From positions 212,962 to 276,961 of the forward strand of contig NZ_REFV01000003.1 of the NCBI RefSeq assembly GCF_003688895.1: 64,000 nt of DNA, in the 5' to 3' direction. Source of the DNA: Dokdonia sinensis (GTDB taxonomy: Bacteria; Bacteroidota; Bacteroidia; Flavobacteriales; Flavobacteriaceae). The translations under genes were made by a program, and so were the position numbers. The notes under the pieces were generated by a model. That model searched no databases. It saw only the letters and a list, made by a program, of their open reading frames with translations, and was not told the origin of the DNA. Positions 8,956 through 19,071 of this stretch are shown here, piece by piece; positions within the stretch are counted from its first letter, which is position 1; each line of letters begins with the position of its first letter.

Positions 8956-11436
8956 ATGCGATTAAAATTACCCACACTTACGGCAAGTCTTCTAGCCGTA
9001 CTCGTAGTAGGCTGTAGTTCCTTAAAAACAACAAAAAAAGGCGCCACCGCGAGCAAAGACAAGGACAAAGACAAAAAAGAAAAAATCAAACCTTACAACA
9101 AGGTAATTACGGATGAAGCAAAAAGTGACGAAGGTCTTTTTACCGTGCACCATCTGGATGATAAGTATTTTTACGAGATTCCAGATTCACTCTTTGAGCG
9201 GGAGATGCTAATGGTTACTCGCATTGCAAAGACCGCTACAGGACTAGGTTTTGGCGGCGGTAAGCAAAACACCTCCGTGCTTAGGTGGCAAGTAAAGGAC
9301 AAAAAAGTCCTACTCCGTGTAGTTTCACACGAGATATTTGCTGCCGATTCGCTTCCCATTTCTGAAGCCGTAAAAAATAGCAATTTTGAGCCTATACTGT
9401 ATGCTTTTGATGTGGCGGCATATCACAAAGATTCCATTTCTGACAACAGAAACACAGTCATAGATGTTACAAAACTCTATACAGACGATGTCGCTCCTCT
9501 CGGACTTCCAGATAGACGAAGAAAAGGCTATAAAGTAAAAAACCTGGACAAAGACCGCAGTTACATAGACACTATACGTAGTTACCCACACAATATTGAG
9601 GTGCGTACGGTAAAAACCTATAATGCCTCAGAGCCACCCTCTAATGCTGCTACAGGATCCATCTCGCTTATGATGAGCAACTCGATGATTTTGCTACCTA
9701 AAGAACCTATGAAGCGTCGCTATTTTGACGAGCGTGTGGGCTGGTTTGGACGTGGACAAACAGATTACGGACTCGAAAATCAAAAAAGTAAAACCGTACG
9801 TTACCTAGACAGATGGCGACTAGAAGTAAAAGATGAAGATCTGGAAAAATTCAACCGTGGTGAACTCGTTGAGCCCAAAAAGCAGATCGTATACTACGTG
9901 GACCGCGCGACTCCTAAAAAATGGATTCCTTATATCAAACAGGGAATAGAAGACTGGCAAGTAGCCTTTGAAGAAGCAGGCTTTAAAAATGCCATCATTG
10001 CAAAAGACCCGCCTACTGTAGAGGAGGATCCAGAGTGGTCACCAGAAGATGTAAGATATAGTGTCGTACGTTATCTTGCCTCACCTATCCCAAATGCAAA
10101 TGGACCTCACGTAAGTGACCCGCGTAGCGGAGAAATACTGGAAAGTGATATAAACTGGTATCATAATGTAATGACCTTATTACACAACTGGTACTTTGTG
10201 CAAACCGCAGCGATAAATCCTGAGGCGCGCAATAACGAATTTAAGGATGAAATTATGGGACGATTAATTCGTTTTGTGAGTTCGCACGAAGTTGGACATA
10301 CCCTAGGATTACCCCACAATATGGGAAGTAGTGTTGCTTATCCTGTAGAAAAATTGCGTGACCCAGCTTTTACAAAAAAATATGGAACCGCCCCATCTAT
10401 AATGGACTATGCACGTTTTAACTATGTTGCACAACCAGGTGATGGTGATGTTGCTTTAATGCCTAACATAGGAATATATGATAAATATGCTATTAAATGG
10501 GGATATCGTCCCATCCCAGATAAATCTGCAGTAGATGAAAAGAAAACACTTGATAGTTGGATTCTTGAGCACGCTGGGGATCCTATGTATCGTTTCGGAC
10601 GTCAGCAATTTGGTGTCATCGACCCTAGTTCTCAAACCGAAGATTTAGGCGACGACGCAATACTGGCGAGTGCTTACGGCATTAAAAACCTAAAACGTAT
10701 CGTCCCAAATCTTACAGAGTGGACTGCAGAAGATGGACAAAACTACGACGAACTAGACAAGATGTACGGGCAAGTATTATCTCAATACAACAGATATATG
10801 GGACACGTCACAGCAAACATAGGCGGCGTATATGAAATGTATAAAACCTATGATCAGGATGGAGCAGTATACACACACGTTAATTCCGCAAAGCAGAAAG
10901 AAGCAATGCAATTTCTACATGATCAACTTTTTGAAACACCAGAATGGCTTCTGGACAATTCCATTTTTGACAAGATTGAGAGCGCAGGAAGTGTAGAGCG
11001 TATACGTCGATTCCAGACTAGAACATTAAATAATATTCTTGATTTTGGAAGAATGGGACGTATTATAGAGAACGAGGCAAAAAATGGAGCTACTGCCTAC
11101 CCGCTTCTAGAAATGATGGAAGATCTACGCGATGGACTATTTAGCGAACTGCAACGTGGATCCACTATAGATGTGTACCGTCGTAATCTCCAGAGGGCTT
11201 ATGTAGAGCGCCTAGAACATTTAATGACAGAAGAGCAAGAAGGAAGTAACCGCTTTGGCTCCCGTACCGATGTTGACGTAAGCCAGAGTGACATTCGTCC
11301 CATTGTACGTGCAGAGTTAAAGCTACTTAAAGGCGCCTTACAACGCGGACAAAACAGGACTCGTGACCGTATGACTAAGTTCCACATAAGTGATTTAATA
11401 GAGCGCGTAGATATGATCCTTGAGCCTAATAAATAG
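8956..11436 (+). CDS. Zinc-dependent metalloprotease lipoprotein (DUF5117/DUF4953-type)
   Basis: An 826-residue exported lipoprotein. Residues 1-20 form a signal ending in the lipobox VVGC, followed by a lysine-rich linker. A DUF5118/DUF5117-like region covers about 60-380. The catalytic zinc motif HEVGH-TLGLPHN starts at His444, a metzincin-like extended motif, and the DUF4953-like region follows to the C-terminus. Proteins of this architecture are common and abundant in Bacteroidota and are thought to be periplasmic or surface proteases; substrates are not known to me. It stands alone between a hypothetical gene 61 bases upstream and its own terminator at 11489. It has full family length with no sign of damage. 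Confidence 0.9.
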   Translation: MRLKLPTLTASLLAVLVVGCSSLKTTKKGATASKDKDKDKKEKIKPYNKVITDEAKSDEGLFTVHHLDDKYFYEIPDSLFEREMLMVTRIAKTATGLGFGGGKQNTSVLRWQVKDKKVLLRVVSHEIFAADSLPISEAVKNSNFEPILYAFDVAAYHKDSISDNRNTVIDVTKLYTDDVAPLGLPDRRRKGYKVKNLDKDRSYIDTIRSYPHNIEVRTVKTYNASEPPSNAATGSISLMMSNSMILLPKEPMKRRYFDERVGWFGRGQTDYGLENQKSKTVRYLDRWRLEVKDEDLEKFNRGELVEPKKQIVYYVDRATPKKWIPYIKQGIEDWQVAFEEAGFKNAIIAKDPPTVEEDPEWSPEDVRYSVVRYLASPIPNANGPHVSDPRSGEILESDINWYHNVMTLLHNWYFVQTAAINPEARNNEFKDEIMGRLIRFVSSHEVGHTLGLPHNMGSSVAYPVEKLRDPAFTKKYGTAPSIMDYARFNYVAQPGDGDVALMPNIGIYDKYAIKWGYRPIPDKSAVDEKKTLDSWILEHAGDPMYRFGRQQFGVIDPSSQTEDLGDDAILASAYGIKNLKRIVPNLTEWTAEDGQNYDELDKMYGQVLSQYNRYMGHVTANIGGVYEMYKTYDQDGAVYTHVNSAKQKEAMQFLHDQLFETPEWLLDNSIFDKIESAGSVERIRRFQTRTLNNILDFGRMGRIIENEAKNGATAYPLLEMMEDLRDGLFSELQRGSTIDVYRRNLQRAYVERLEHLMTEEQEGSNRFGSRTDVDVSQSDIRPIVRAELKLLKGALQRGQNRTRDRMTKFHISDLIERVDMILEPNK

Positions 11437-11456
11437 GTTGTAAATTTTTGTTGTTA

Positions 11457-11472
11457 CGCTTTCGCGAAAGCG
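11457..11472. repeat. 16-bp palindromic element, perfect copy (intergenic)
   Basis: Exact copy; symmetry extends three more bases on each side (TTA/TAA), giving a 22-bp perfect palindrome. Confidence 0.95.
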
Positions 11473-11488
11473 TAATACTCGTTAAAAG

Positions 11489-11516
11489 TCGGCTGCAAAC
11501 TGTGGCCGATTTTTTT
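11489..11516 (+). terminator. Intrinsic terminator of the metalloprotease gene
   Basis: TCGGC (11489-11493) pairs with GCCGA (11505-11509) and is followed by seven T. Confidence 0.8.
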
Positions 11517-11617
11517 GTTCCATAATATCAAATTTTAACTTTAAGGCAACTAGATTTTAAACCTTCTGAAAAAAAAAGCGTCCTAATAGCGTTCACAATT
11601 TAAAAAACAGAATACTT

Positions 11618-12031
11618 ATGAAAAATGTAATGATTGCCATAATGCTACTTGTAACTGTAGCAATGACGGCACAGAGAAACCGAGGACAAAACGAGAGATT
11701 ATCCGAAATGTCAGTAGAAGAAAAAGCGACGCTTGCCACAAAAAAGGCAACCCTAGCACTCGCTCTTGATGACGCTCAGAGTAAGAAGATGTATCCTATT
11801 ATTTTAGCTCAAATCACAAAACGAGAAAATTTTAGAAAATCCAGAAAGGATGAAACAGAAAAACCATCTAAGGAAGATCGCATCAAAATGGGCAATGAGC
11901 GACTAGATGAGAAAATTGCGATGCAACGTCAGGTAAAAGCTATTCTCAACGATGAGCAGTTCCAAAAATGGCAAAAGCATATGCTACGTAACAAAAGAGA
12001 TAGAGGAAAACACAAAAAAAGAGTCAAATAA
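11618..12031 (+). CDS. Small exported basic protein, Spy/CpxP- or DUF4890-like
   Basis: The 137 residues start with a signal peptide (MKNVMIAIMLLVTVAMTAQ). The mature part is helical and highly charged: EEKATLATKKATLALALDDAQ, a basic KSRKDETEKPSKEDR stretch, then AILNDEQFQKWQKH, ending in a Lys/Arg-rich tail. The two-helix pattern with an L-DEQ-KW motif near the end resembles the LTxxQ-containing periplasmic adaptor/chaperone group (Spy, CpxP, DUF4890) of Bacteroidota. A periplasmic protective role is inferred only from this resemblance. It is a single gene ending before a bidirectional terminator at 12184. Confidence 0.75.
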   Translation: MKNVMIAIMLLVTVAMTAQRNRGQNERLSEMSVEEKATLATKKATLALALDDAQSKKMYPIILAQITKRENFRKSRKDETEKPSKEDRIKMGNERLDEKIAMQRQVKAILNDEQFQKWQKHMLRNKRDRGKHKKRVK

Positions 12032-12183
12032 GACCGAAGAATCTAAGACTTTTAGGTCAAATCTTAAATTTATAGTACATTGCAGTATTGTAATCTGAAA
12101 ATCGATATTCAGAAATCTCATTAATCAAGCTTTTTGAGTAAACAATACCCTTACAAACACTTGAATTAAGATTACAATATAAA

Positions 12184-12201
12184 AGCATCCCTAGGGATGC
12201 T
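12184..12201. terminator. Bidirectional terminator between convergent genes
   Basis: AGCATCCCTAGGGATGCT is perfectly self-complementary. It is followed by ten or more T on the plus strand and preceded by AAAA, so it can serve both the 11618 gene and hemL. Confidence 0.85.
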
Positions 12202-12208
12202 TTTTTTT

Positions 12209-13495
12209 TTATAGTGTCGAGGCTACTTTGCGTACGGCGTTAATGGTCGTATCAAGATCTTCATAGGTAAGCGCATCTGTTATAAACCAAGTTTCATAAG
12301 CACTAGGAGCTATATAAATACCTTCTTCCAGCAAGCCGTGAAAGAATTTCTTAAAGGTATCGTTATCGCCGTGAGCAGCCGTTTTAAAATTGACCACAGC
12401 ATCTGGGGCAAAGTGTACAGAAATCATTGAGCCTACTCTATTTATGGTATGGACAATCCCATTATCTATTAATGCCTTTTGAATGCCTTTGTGAAGATAT
12501 TCTGTCTTTTGAGCGAGTCTGTCAAATACTTCTGGATCGTCATTAAGAGCTTTTAACATCGCAAGTCCCGCTGCCATTGCAAGCGGATTCCCACTCAAGG
12601 TTCCCGCTTGATACACGGGCCCTAATGGCGCAAGATGATTCATAATTTCATTGCGAGCTGCAAAAGCACCCACAGGAAGGCCACCACCTATAACTTTTCC
12701 GAAGGTCACGATATCTGCAGCCACCCCGTATAATTCTTGTACACCTCCCTTTGCAAGTCTAAAACCGGTCATTACTTCGTCAAAAATGAGTAGGGTATTG
12801 TTTGCATCACATATTTCGCGCAAGCGGGATAAAAATCCTTCTGCAGGAGGGATGCAACCCATATTACCAGCAACAGGCTCTATGATAATGGCAGCGATCT
12901 CATTAGGATTTGCTTTGAAAAGCGCTTCTACATTTTCTGTGTCATTGTAATTTGCAAGCAAAGTATCTTTTGCCGTTCCTTCTGTAACTCCTGGACTATT
13001 AGGGCTTCCAAAGGTCACAGCACCACTTCCTGCCTGAATTAAGAATGAATCTGAATGGCCGTGGTAGCAGCCTGCAAACTTTATTATTTTCTCTCTTCTT
13101 GTAAAGCCGCGAGCGAGTCGCACAGCACTCATACAAGCTTCTGTACCACTATTTACAAAGCGTATTTTGTCTATGTTAGGAACCATAGAAACCGCAAGCG
13201 CAGCTATCTCTGTTTCTATCTCTGTGGGCATTCCAAATGAGGTGCCTTTTTGAGCCTTTTGCACAACAGCATCTACAACAGGAGGGTATGCGTGGCCCAA
13301 TATCATAGGGCCCCAAGAGTTTATATAATCTATGAGTTTGCGACCATCTTCATCGTATAAATAGGCTCCTTTTGCACTTTTTACAAAAATAGGATCTCCT
13401 CCCACAGCCTTAAATGCGCGCACAGGACTATTTACTCCTCCTGGAATTACCTTTTGCGCTTCAGTAAAAAGCGCACTACTTCTTTTATAAATCAT
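12209..13495 (-). CDS. hemL: Glutamate-1-semialdehyde 2,1-aminomutase
   Basis: A 428-residue class III PLP aminotransferase that converts glutamate-1-semialdehyde to 5-aminolevulinate, the first tetrapyrrole precursor of the C5 pathway. Motifs: [16 protein letters not shown] (about 115-130), the PLP-phosphate region [18 protein letters not shown] near 238-246, and the Schiff-base lysine in [15 protein letters not shown] at Lys267. Full length and well conserved. It is last in a minus-strand operon after the ACC-deaminase-like enzyme and the glucosaminidase; only three bases separate it from the preceding stop. Confidence 0.97.
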   Translation of the reverse strand: MIYKRSSALFTEAQKVIPGGVNSPVRAFKAVGGDPIFVKSAKGAYLYDEDGRKLIDYINSWGPMILGHAYPPVVDAVVQKAQKGTSFGMPTEIETEIAALAVSMVPNIDKIRFVNSGTEACMSAVRLARGFTRREKIIKFAGCYHGHSDSFLIQAGSGAVTFGSPNSPGVTEGTAKDTLLANYNDTENVEALFKANPNEIAAIIIEPVAGNMGCIPPAEGFLSRLREICDANNTLLIFDEVMTGFRLAKGGVQELYGVAADIVTFGKVIGGGLPVGAFAARNEIMNHLAPLGPVYQAGTLSGNPLAMAAGLAMLKALNDDPEVFDRLAQKTEYLHKGIQKALIDNGIVHTINRVGSMISVHFAPDAVVNFKTAAHGDNDTFKKFFHGLLEEGIYIAPSAYETWFITDALTYEDLDTTINAVRKVASTL

Positions 13496-13498
13496 GTA

Positions 13499-14350
13499 TT
13501 AATATCCTTTACTTAAAGGTTTGATATAAAGCACTTGTCCCTCAAAAATCTCGTTGCTCTCCAAACCGTTTATCTCTTTGAGCATCTCGACAGTAAGATT
13601 ATATTTTTTTGACAAGCGATAGAGCGTCTCTCCCTTTTGCACCGTATGTTGATCCAGCTGGTCTGTCACTCTAGTATAGTCTGACTCAGACTTTCCTAAG
13701 ACTTCGCCATCATAACGGTATAACTGATAACGTTCAATAAGGCTTATCAATTTTGCCGGATATTTTTTATCTGTTGCATAACCTGCTGCTCTTAAACCCT
13801 TTGCCCATCCTTTATAATCATCTTTGGGGAGTTTAAATAAGTCGGTATAGCGTTTTCTATTTGTGAGAAATAAGGAATGATCGCGATAGGAGAATTTTGC
13901 AAGACTATATTTCCTAAAGCATTCTCCTTTTGAATCATCATCGTGAGAAACCGTAGCCCCTTTCCAGTCGTGGCATTTTATGCCAAAATGATTATTTGCC
14001 TTGCGAACCAGTTCTCCTTTTCCTGCTCCCGACTCTAGAATTCCTTGAGCTAGGGTTATACTCGCTGGGATTCCGTATTGTAGCATTTCTTCTTTGGCAA
14101 TTTCAGAATAGGTATCCACATAAACAGACACACCATCTTTAGGAATAGGATTAACACCATTATCCAGCGGATCTTTTGCTGGCGCGACTTCAACCTCCTT
14201 TTCCTTTCTTGAATCAGCCTTCCCCTTGGTCATCACTCTACGCTCTCTTTTTTCAGGCTTCTTATAATTACGAGAAGTTTTTTTTGAACTCCCACAAGAA
14301 GTAACGAGAAGTCCAACAAAAAGAATTAAAAAAATACGTCTATACATCAT
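13499..14350 (-). CDS. Glucosaminidase (GH73) lipoprotein with LysM domain
   Basis: The 283 residues have a lipoprotein signal (FVGLLVTSCGSSKK), a basic linker, a GH73 glucosaminidase domain (about 85-215; YGIPASITLAQGILESGAGKG and NNHFGIKCHD are hallmark segments, with Glu in ILESGAG the likely acid) and a C-terminal LysM (HTVQKGETLYRLSKKYNLT). It should cleave beta-1,4 bonds next to GlcNAc in peptidoglycan at the outer membrane or periplasm. Its start overlaps the stop of the upstream PLP enzyme (TAATG), so translation is probably coupled. Confidence 0.93.
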   Translation of the reverse strand: MMYRRIFLILFVGLLVTSCGSSKKTSRNYKKPEKRERRVMTKGKADSRKEKEVEVAPAKDPLDNGVNPIPKDGVSVYVDTYSEIAKEEMLQYGIPASITLAQGILESGAGKGELVRKANNHFGIKCHDWKGATVSHDDDSKGECFRKYSLAKFSYRDHSLFLTNRKRYTDLFKLPKDDYKGWAKGLRAAGYATDKKYPAKLISLIERYQLYRYDGEVLGKSESDYTRVTDQLDQHTVQKGETLYRLSKKYNLTVEMLKEINGLESNEIFEGQVLYIKPLSKGY

Positions 14351-15255
14351 TATACTTCAATTAAAGGAAGTCCTTTCTTATTCAACAGCTTATTCATCCC
14401 GGCGATACCCTGAAGACCTCCAGTATGTATTGCTAAAATACGGGAATTCTGAGGAAAGTAACCTTGGGATATCAAATCAAAAATCCCGTACATCATCTTT
14501 CCTGTATAAATAGGATCTAAAGATATGCCTTGTTCTTTTTTAAAATCATTTATAAAACTAACGAGCTTTCTATTTATTTTGGCATATCCTCCAAAATGAT
14601 AATCGGCTATTAATTTCCAGTCCGTATTACTCGACCATTGTTGTATTTCACCTTTTATCCATTCTCCCTTTAAAGCAGGAAAACCTAAAACGTTTTGGTG
14701 ATCGCTCGCCGTATTTATTATCCCCGCAATGGTTCCGCCAGTACCCACGGCGCAACAGACATAATCAAAACGCTCATCTTCGGTACTTAAAATTTCTTCA
14801 CATCCTTTTACGGCTAGGTCGTTCGTACCTCCTTCTGGGATAATGTAGGGGTTGTCAAATTTACTTATTACGCTTTCGCGAAAATATACCTCATTTTTAT
14901 CCCGATAACTTTCTCTAGACACAAAATGTAATCTCATACCACAATGTCGAGCAAAGGCAAGTGTTGGATTTTGAGCCAAAGTTTTGTTTATATCATTTCC
15001 CAACTCCTCGCCTCTTATAATTCCTGTGGTATTAAATCCTTCCAATTGTCCAGCCGCTGCAACTGCAGCAATATGATTGGAATATGCTCCGCCAAAGGTT
15101 AGGATGGAAGTGTGCTGTTTTTCTTTCGCAAAAGCGATATTGTACTTAAGCTTTCTAAACTTATTTCCTGAGACGTATGGGTGTATTTCATCCTCCCGTT
15201 TCAACCAGATTTCTATATTATTTTCATTGGTATAATGTAAAATCTGATTGTGCAT
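14350..15255 (-). CDS. 1-aminocyclopropane-1-carboxylate deaminase / D-cysteine desulfhydrase family
   Basis: A 301-residue PLP enzyme of fold type II. The lysine in SGNKFRKLKYN (Lys32) is the expected PLP site, GGAYSNHIAAVAAAG binds the substrate/phosphate, and GTGGTIAGI is the phosphate loop. The family includes ACC deaminase and D-cysteine desulfhydrase; Bacteroidota members are usually not assigned a proven substrate, so I leave the reaction open. First gene of the operon with the glucosaminidase and hemL; a TAATTTTG box lies at 15279-15286. The gene carries two mutated palindromic elements (read YFRES at 14871 and AFAKE at 15121). Confidence 0.88.
   Translation of the reverse strand: MHNQILHYTNENNIEIWLKREDEIHPYVSGNKFRKLKYNIAFAKEKQHTSILTFGGAYSNHIAAVAAAGQLEGFNTTGIIRGEELGNDINKTLAQNPTLAFARHCGMRLHFVSRESYRDKNEVYFRESVISKFDNPYIIPEGGTNDLAVKGCEEILSTEDERFDYVCCAVGTGGTIAGIINTASDHQNVLGFPALKGEWIKGEIQQWSSNTDWKLIADYHFGGYAKINRKLVSFINDFKKEQGISLDPIYTGKMMYGIFDLISQGYFPQNSRILAIHTGGLQGIAGMNKLLNKKGLPLIEV
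14871..14886. repeat. Palindromic element, degenerate copy in a gene
   Basis: The first 13 of 16 bases match; the right arm has decayed. It is read as YFRES in the PLP enzyme. Confidence 0.6.
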
Positions 15256-15561
15256 TGTAAGACATACATATTAATGGTCAAAATTATAGAATTATAGTCA
15301 ACTCAGTTCATTTTACCAGTCTAAGATTTGATCAAACTATCAAGTTATGCAGCAGCCATTTGACGTTTTGCCACAAAATCTTAAGAACAAAAAAGCATCA
15401 TAAAAACAAATATTTTCAAAAGTGACTATCATGAGCTTTATTAAAGTATTGCTATCCAGTCTGTTATCTTTGTCTTTTACATTTTATCCGTTTTTATTTA
15501 CACTTTAACGGTTTTTTAAGAAAATTTTTTAATTTGCGGCGATTATTTAAACCCCTAAATC
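15256..15561. other. Spacer between divergent transcription units
   Basis: 306 AT-rich bases without a gene. They hold the minus-strand TAATTTTG box and a plus-strand TATCTTTG box at 15465-15472, which would start a transcript about 80 bases before the surface-protein ATG. I see nothing else. Confidence 0.6.
15279..15286 (-). promoter_or_regulatory. -7 box TAATTTTG for the ACC-deaminase/glucosaminidase/hemL operon
   Basis: Matches TAnnTTTG about 24 bases before the first ATG on the minus strand. Confidence 0.5.
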
Positions 15562-18396
15562 ATGAACTTCAGAATTTCAATTATGCAACTCATAAGTTGC
15601 ATAATACTAATCGCTTTAAGTCAGAATACTATCGCCCAAGTAGGGATAGGAACCACAACCCCTGCAGAAGGTGTAATGCTCGATATAGAAAGTACAAATT
15701 CTGGAATACTCATTCCTAGAGTAGCGCTTACCAGTAAAGCAACACAAGCACCTATAACAACGGTGGGTGCGCTCCAAGTAGGGACACTTGTTTTTAATAA
15801 TGCCACGGCCGGGACGGGCTCTAACGCCGTGAGCCCAGGATTCTATTATTGGAGTGGTTCTCTTTGGACTGCCATCACACCAGCTGCTCTAGACGCTTGG
15901 GAACTTGAAGGTAACGCGGGTACTACTCCTGGAACTGGACCGGGACAGAATTATTTAGGAACGTCTGACACCCAGAATTTAATCATTGCTACAGATGGAA
16001 GTCCTGTGTTAACTTTAACGACTGGAGGACAAATTCAGGCAAATAATCCTGGGACACTTGCAAACCCTTCATTCACTTGGAGTGCAGATACGGATACAGG
16101 ACTTTTCAAAACTGGAGCAGATGTAGTGCAGCTTACCGCTGGTGGGCGAGAACTTGCCTCCTTTATAGAAGCAGGAAATAACTCCGAAGTAGTAATAAAT
16201 GATTCGAGTGTTAGAACAAACTTTAGAGTCGAAGGAAATAATGACACAAACGCTCTGTTTGTTGAGTCTCAAACCGATGATGTAGGAATTGGAACTAATG
16301 ACCCTGATGCACGATTAGAAATACGTCAGAATAGTGCAACCACAGAATCTGAAATCCTCAAACTCACCTCACAATCAGATAGAGGGTTATCCATCTTATC
16401 TCCAGATGCAGGTGATAACGATGATCCATTTACATATTCTACAAACAATGCACACCAATTTAGAGTAGATGCAAATGACGCGCTACTCATTGCTAGTGAT
16501 GGTGATATAGGTGTAGGAACAACTAATCTACAAGGAGGTGCTCAATTAGAAATGGGGGCAACAGACAAAGGTATTCTTATTAATAGAGTAGCCCTCACGG
16601 GTACAGCCGATACGGGAACGGTTACTGTCAATGCAGGGGCTGCAGGTATGTTAGTATACAACACAGCATCTGCGGGTACTGGTGCAACTGCCGTAAGTCC
16701 AGGCTTCTATTATTGGAATGGTACTGCTTGGATTGCAATGGGCGGAACAAATGGCAATGACTGGGCGCTTGAAGGTAATTCAGGCACGACTCCAGGGACA
16801 GGACCAGGACAAAATTATCTAGGTACTTCGGACGTGACAAATCTTATAATCGCTACTAGCGATACAGAAAGAATGAGAATCTTAGCAAATGGAGAAATAG
16901 GAATAAACAGCGCCGGTAATGCAGCATTTCGCCTAGTCTCAGTTGGGACAGATGGAGAAATTGCTTTAGGTGGATTGTCATCTACAACTGGTTCGGGTGT
17001 GCAAGGTGGTAATACTGGAACTGGATTTGGGGTGATCGGATTTGGAGCTAATACAGGTGTTGGTGTACAAGGCCAAAACTCTGGAGCAGGTAATGCTGTT
17101 GTTGGAATTAATACCGGAACAGGTAGTGGAGGCTACTTTCAATCTGGAGATGTAAATTCGGCGCTAAGAAGCTTTGCTACTGGGACGGGTTATGGCCTTG
17201 CGGGTGTCAATTTAGGAACCGGTAACGCAATATACTCGCAGTCAACCGATGGTATTGGTATTGTAAACATTGTAGGAGGAAGTAATGTAGGATTATACAC
17301 AGACCTTACCGACGCTGGAGGTATTGGGGAACAAATAGATTTAGACACAAATGATGGAACGGGCGTATTTGTCATAGCAGTAGATGATGCTACCACCCCT
17401 ACTGCTGGAGGTAATGCTTATGGTTTTTTTGCAGAAGTAAGAACCCAGACTGCTACAATCGGAAATACTGTATCTGGAGCCGCCTTTGTGGGAAACCAAA
17501 CAGGAGTTGGGCACGGTATACTGCTTAACCATTCTGGAATAGCGGGAAGAAATGCAGAGTTCAACATTGAAAATAACCTTAATACCGATCCTACGATTTT
17601 TGCAACGCATCAAGGAGAAGGCTCTACCTTACAAATCCAAAATCAAAAGAATAATGCTATTGGGACCTTGTCAGTTGCAGATATTTCCTATACCGGAATA
17701 GGTAACATAGATCATATCGCTGTAAATGCAAATTCAACCCCGGGAGTAGGATTTGGGGTCGGAGTACTTGGTACAGGAGGTTTTTACGGTGTATTTTCAA
17801 ATGGAAATTTTGGGGCCACCGGAACTAAAACCTTTTTAATTGATCACCCTGAAGATCCGAGCAATAAGCTTCTGAGACACTATTCAGTAGAGTCGGACGA
17901 AGTTCTCAACATCTATAGAGGAACAGCAACATTCGATAGTTCAGGGAATGCTACAATAGATTTACCTTCTTATTATGATGACGTAAATAGAAATCCTTCC
18001 TACCAACTAACAGCAGTAGGAGCAGCAATGCCTAATATGTATGTTGCCCGAGAGATAGCAAACAACAGTTTTATAGTTTCAGGAGGAGTGGCTGGCGCAA
18101 AAGTATCCTGGCAGATTACAGCAGAACGTGACGACCCATATATGCAACAAAACCCTGAGCTAAGAAAACCAGAACTTATAAAAGAAGGTACCAGAGCAGG
18201 GAAATATCTTACTCCAGAACTTTATAACCAACCTAAAGAAAAAGGGATGTTCTATACTAATGGGAAATCCAAAAAAGAAGCCACATCAAAAGCTGCAATA
18301 AATCCTAAAGCAGCCTCAATAAGCCCACAACTTCTTGAGGAAGACAAGAACATAAAGATTGCTACTCCAATACAAGAAAATCAGAAAGAGCGGTAA
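15562..18396 (+). CDS. Large exported repeat protein, tail-fibre/head-domain-like
   Basis: A 944-residue secreted protein. The signal peptide (MQLISCIILIALSQNTIAQ) is followed by VGIGTTTP, an opening shared by many Bacteroidota surface proteins. A ~150-residue unit occurs twice (about 30-160 and 325-460): GILIPRVALT / GILINRVALT, AVSPGFYYW-G--W-A and NYLGTSD--NLIIAT. A glycine-rich, adhesin-like stretch of short repeats (GTGFGVIGFGANTGVGV) fills 475-600. The C-terminal ~150 residues (KTFLIDHPEDPSNKLLRHYS and QLTAVGA onward) match a C-terminal module I associate with such proteins. There is no type IX sorting signal. Function is unknown; surface structure or adhesion is inferred. Confidence 0.7.
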   Translation: MNFRISIMQLISCIILIALSQNTIAQVGIGTTTPAEGVMLDIESTNSGILIPRVALTSKATQAPITTVGALQVGTLVFNNATAGTGSNAVSPGFYYWSGSLWTAITPAALDAWELEGNAGTTPGTGPGQNYLGTSDTQNLIIATDGSPVLTLTTGGQIQANNPGTLANPSFTWSADTDTGLFKTGADVVQLTAGGRELASFIEAGNNSEVVINDSSVRTNFRVEGNNDTNALFVESQTDDVGIGTNDPDARLEIRQNSATTESEILKLTSQSDRGLSILSPDAGDNDDPFTYSTNNAHQFRVDANDALLIASDGDIGVGTTNLQGGAQLEMGATDKGILINRVALTGTADTGTVTVNAGAAGMLVYNTASAGTGATAVSPGFYYWNGTAWIAMGGTNGNDWALEGNSGTTPGTGPGQNYLGTSDVTNLIIATSDTERMRILANGEIGINSAGNAAFRLVSVGTDGEIALGGLSSTTGSGVQGGNTGTGFGVIGFGANTGVGVQGQNSGAGNAVVGINTGTGSGGYFQSGDVNSALRSFATGTGYGLAGVNLGTGNAIYSQSTDGIGIVNIVGGSNVGLYTDLTDAGGIGEQIDLDTNDGTGVFVIAVDDATTPTAGGNAYGFFAEVRTQTATIGNTVSGAAFVGNQTGVGHGILLNHSGIAGRNAEFNIENNLNTDPTIFATHQGEGSTLQIQNQKNNAIGTLSVADISYTGIGNIDHIAVNANSTPGVGFGVGVLGTGGFYGVFSNGNFGATGTKTFLIDHPEDPSNKLLRHYSVESDEVLNIYRGTATFDSSGNATIDLPSYYDDVNRNPSYQLTAVGAAMPNMYVAREIANNSFIVSGGVAGAKVSWQITAERDDPYMQQNPELRKPELIKEGTRAGKYLTPELYNQPKEKGMFYTNGKSKKEATSKAAINPKAASISPQLLEEDKNIKIATPIQENQKER

Positions 18397-18420
18397 TTAA
18401 AAAATAATATTTTTTTCAAT

Positions 18421-18451
18421 AAAGCCTCAAGAGTTCAATTCTTGAGGCTTT
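18421..18451. terminator. Bidirectional terminator
   Basis: AAAGCCTCAAGA pairs with TCTTGAGGCTTT across a 7-base loop, with T-runs on both sides; it lies between convergent genes. Confidence 0.85.
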
Positions 18452-18457
18452 TTACTT

Positions 18458-18784
18458 TTAAAGGAATTTCAAAAAACTCCAGAAATTACGATCTTTTAAA
18501 TAAATAAAATTAGTTTCCTGCGCATAAGCCTCACGCTCAAAGGAAATATTTCGGTAAGCCACATACCTATTTCTATACTGAACGCATCGCACTAAAAACT
18601 CGACGCCATACCATAAAAAGAATGGTAGTATCAACAATTCCCGTTGTTGCCTTAAATGAATTTTCTCGTGATTCATAAAAACTGCATCCTCTCGTAGGGT
18701 TGCATCGCGCATAATCACAAAGGGATAGAGCGTAACTCCTGCAAAACCCCTACGCAAGAGATATTTATTTACCACGTAAAACAT
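18458..18784 (-). CDS. Small conserved hypothetical with HEKIH motif
   Basis: A 108-residue protein, mostly hydrophobic, with MNHEKIHLRQQRELLILPFFLWYGVEFL in the centre. HEKIH is an HExxH-like metal-binding pattern followed by one membrane helix, and a conserved SFEREAYAQE supplies a downstream Glu. This is reminiscent of the core of M56/BlaR-type membrane peptidases, but the protein is too short to be one. Small proteins like this are, as I recall, frequent in Flavobacteriaceae; no function is known to me. The gene converges on the surface-protein gene with a shared terminator. Confidence 0.65.
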   Translation of the reverse strand: MFYVVNKYLLRRGFAGVTLYPFVIMRDATLREDAVFMNHEKIHLRQQRELLILPFFLWYGVEFLVRCVQYRNRYVAYRNISFEREAYAQETNFIYLKDRNFWSFLKFL

Positions 18785-18864
18785 AACCTTAAAAATATTG
18801 CATTATCAGACTCATACACTCCCTAAAGAACATCTTGCATCTACGTTCTTATGAACAACTTTAA

Positions 18865-19056
<192 letters not shown>

Positions 19057-19071
19057 GTTTTGAGGATTTTA

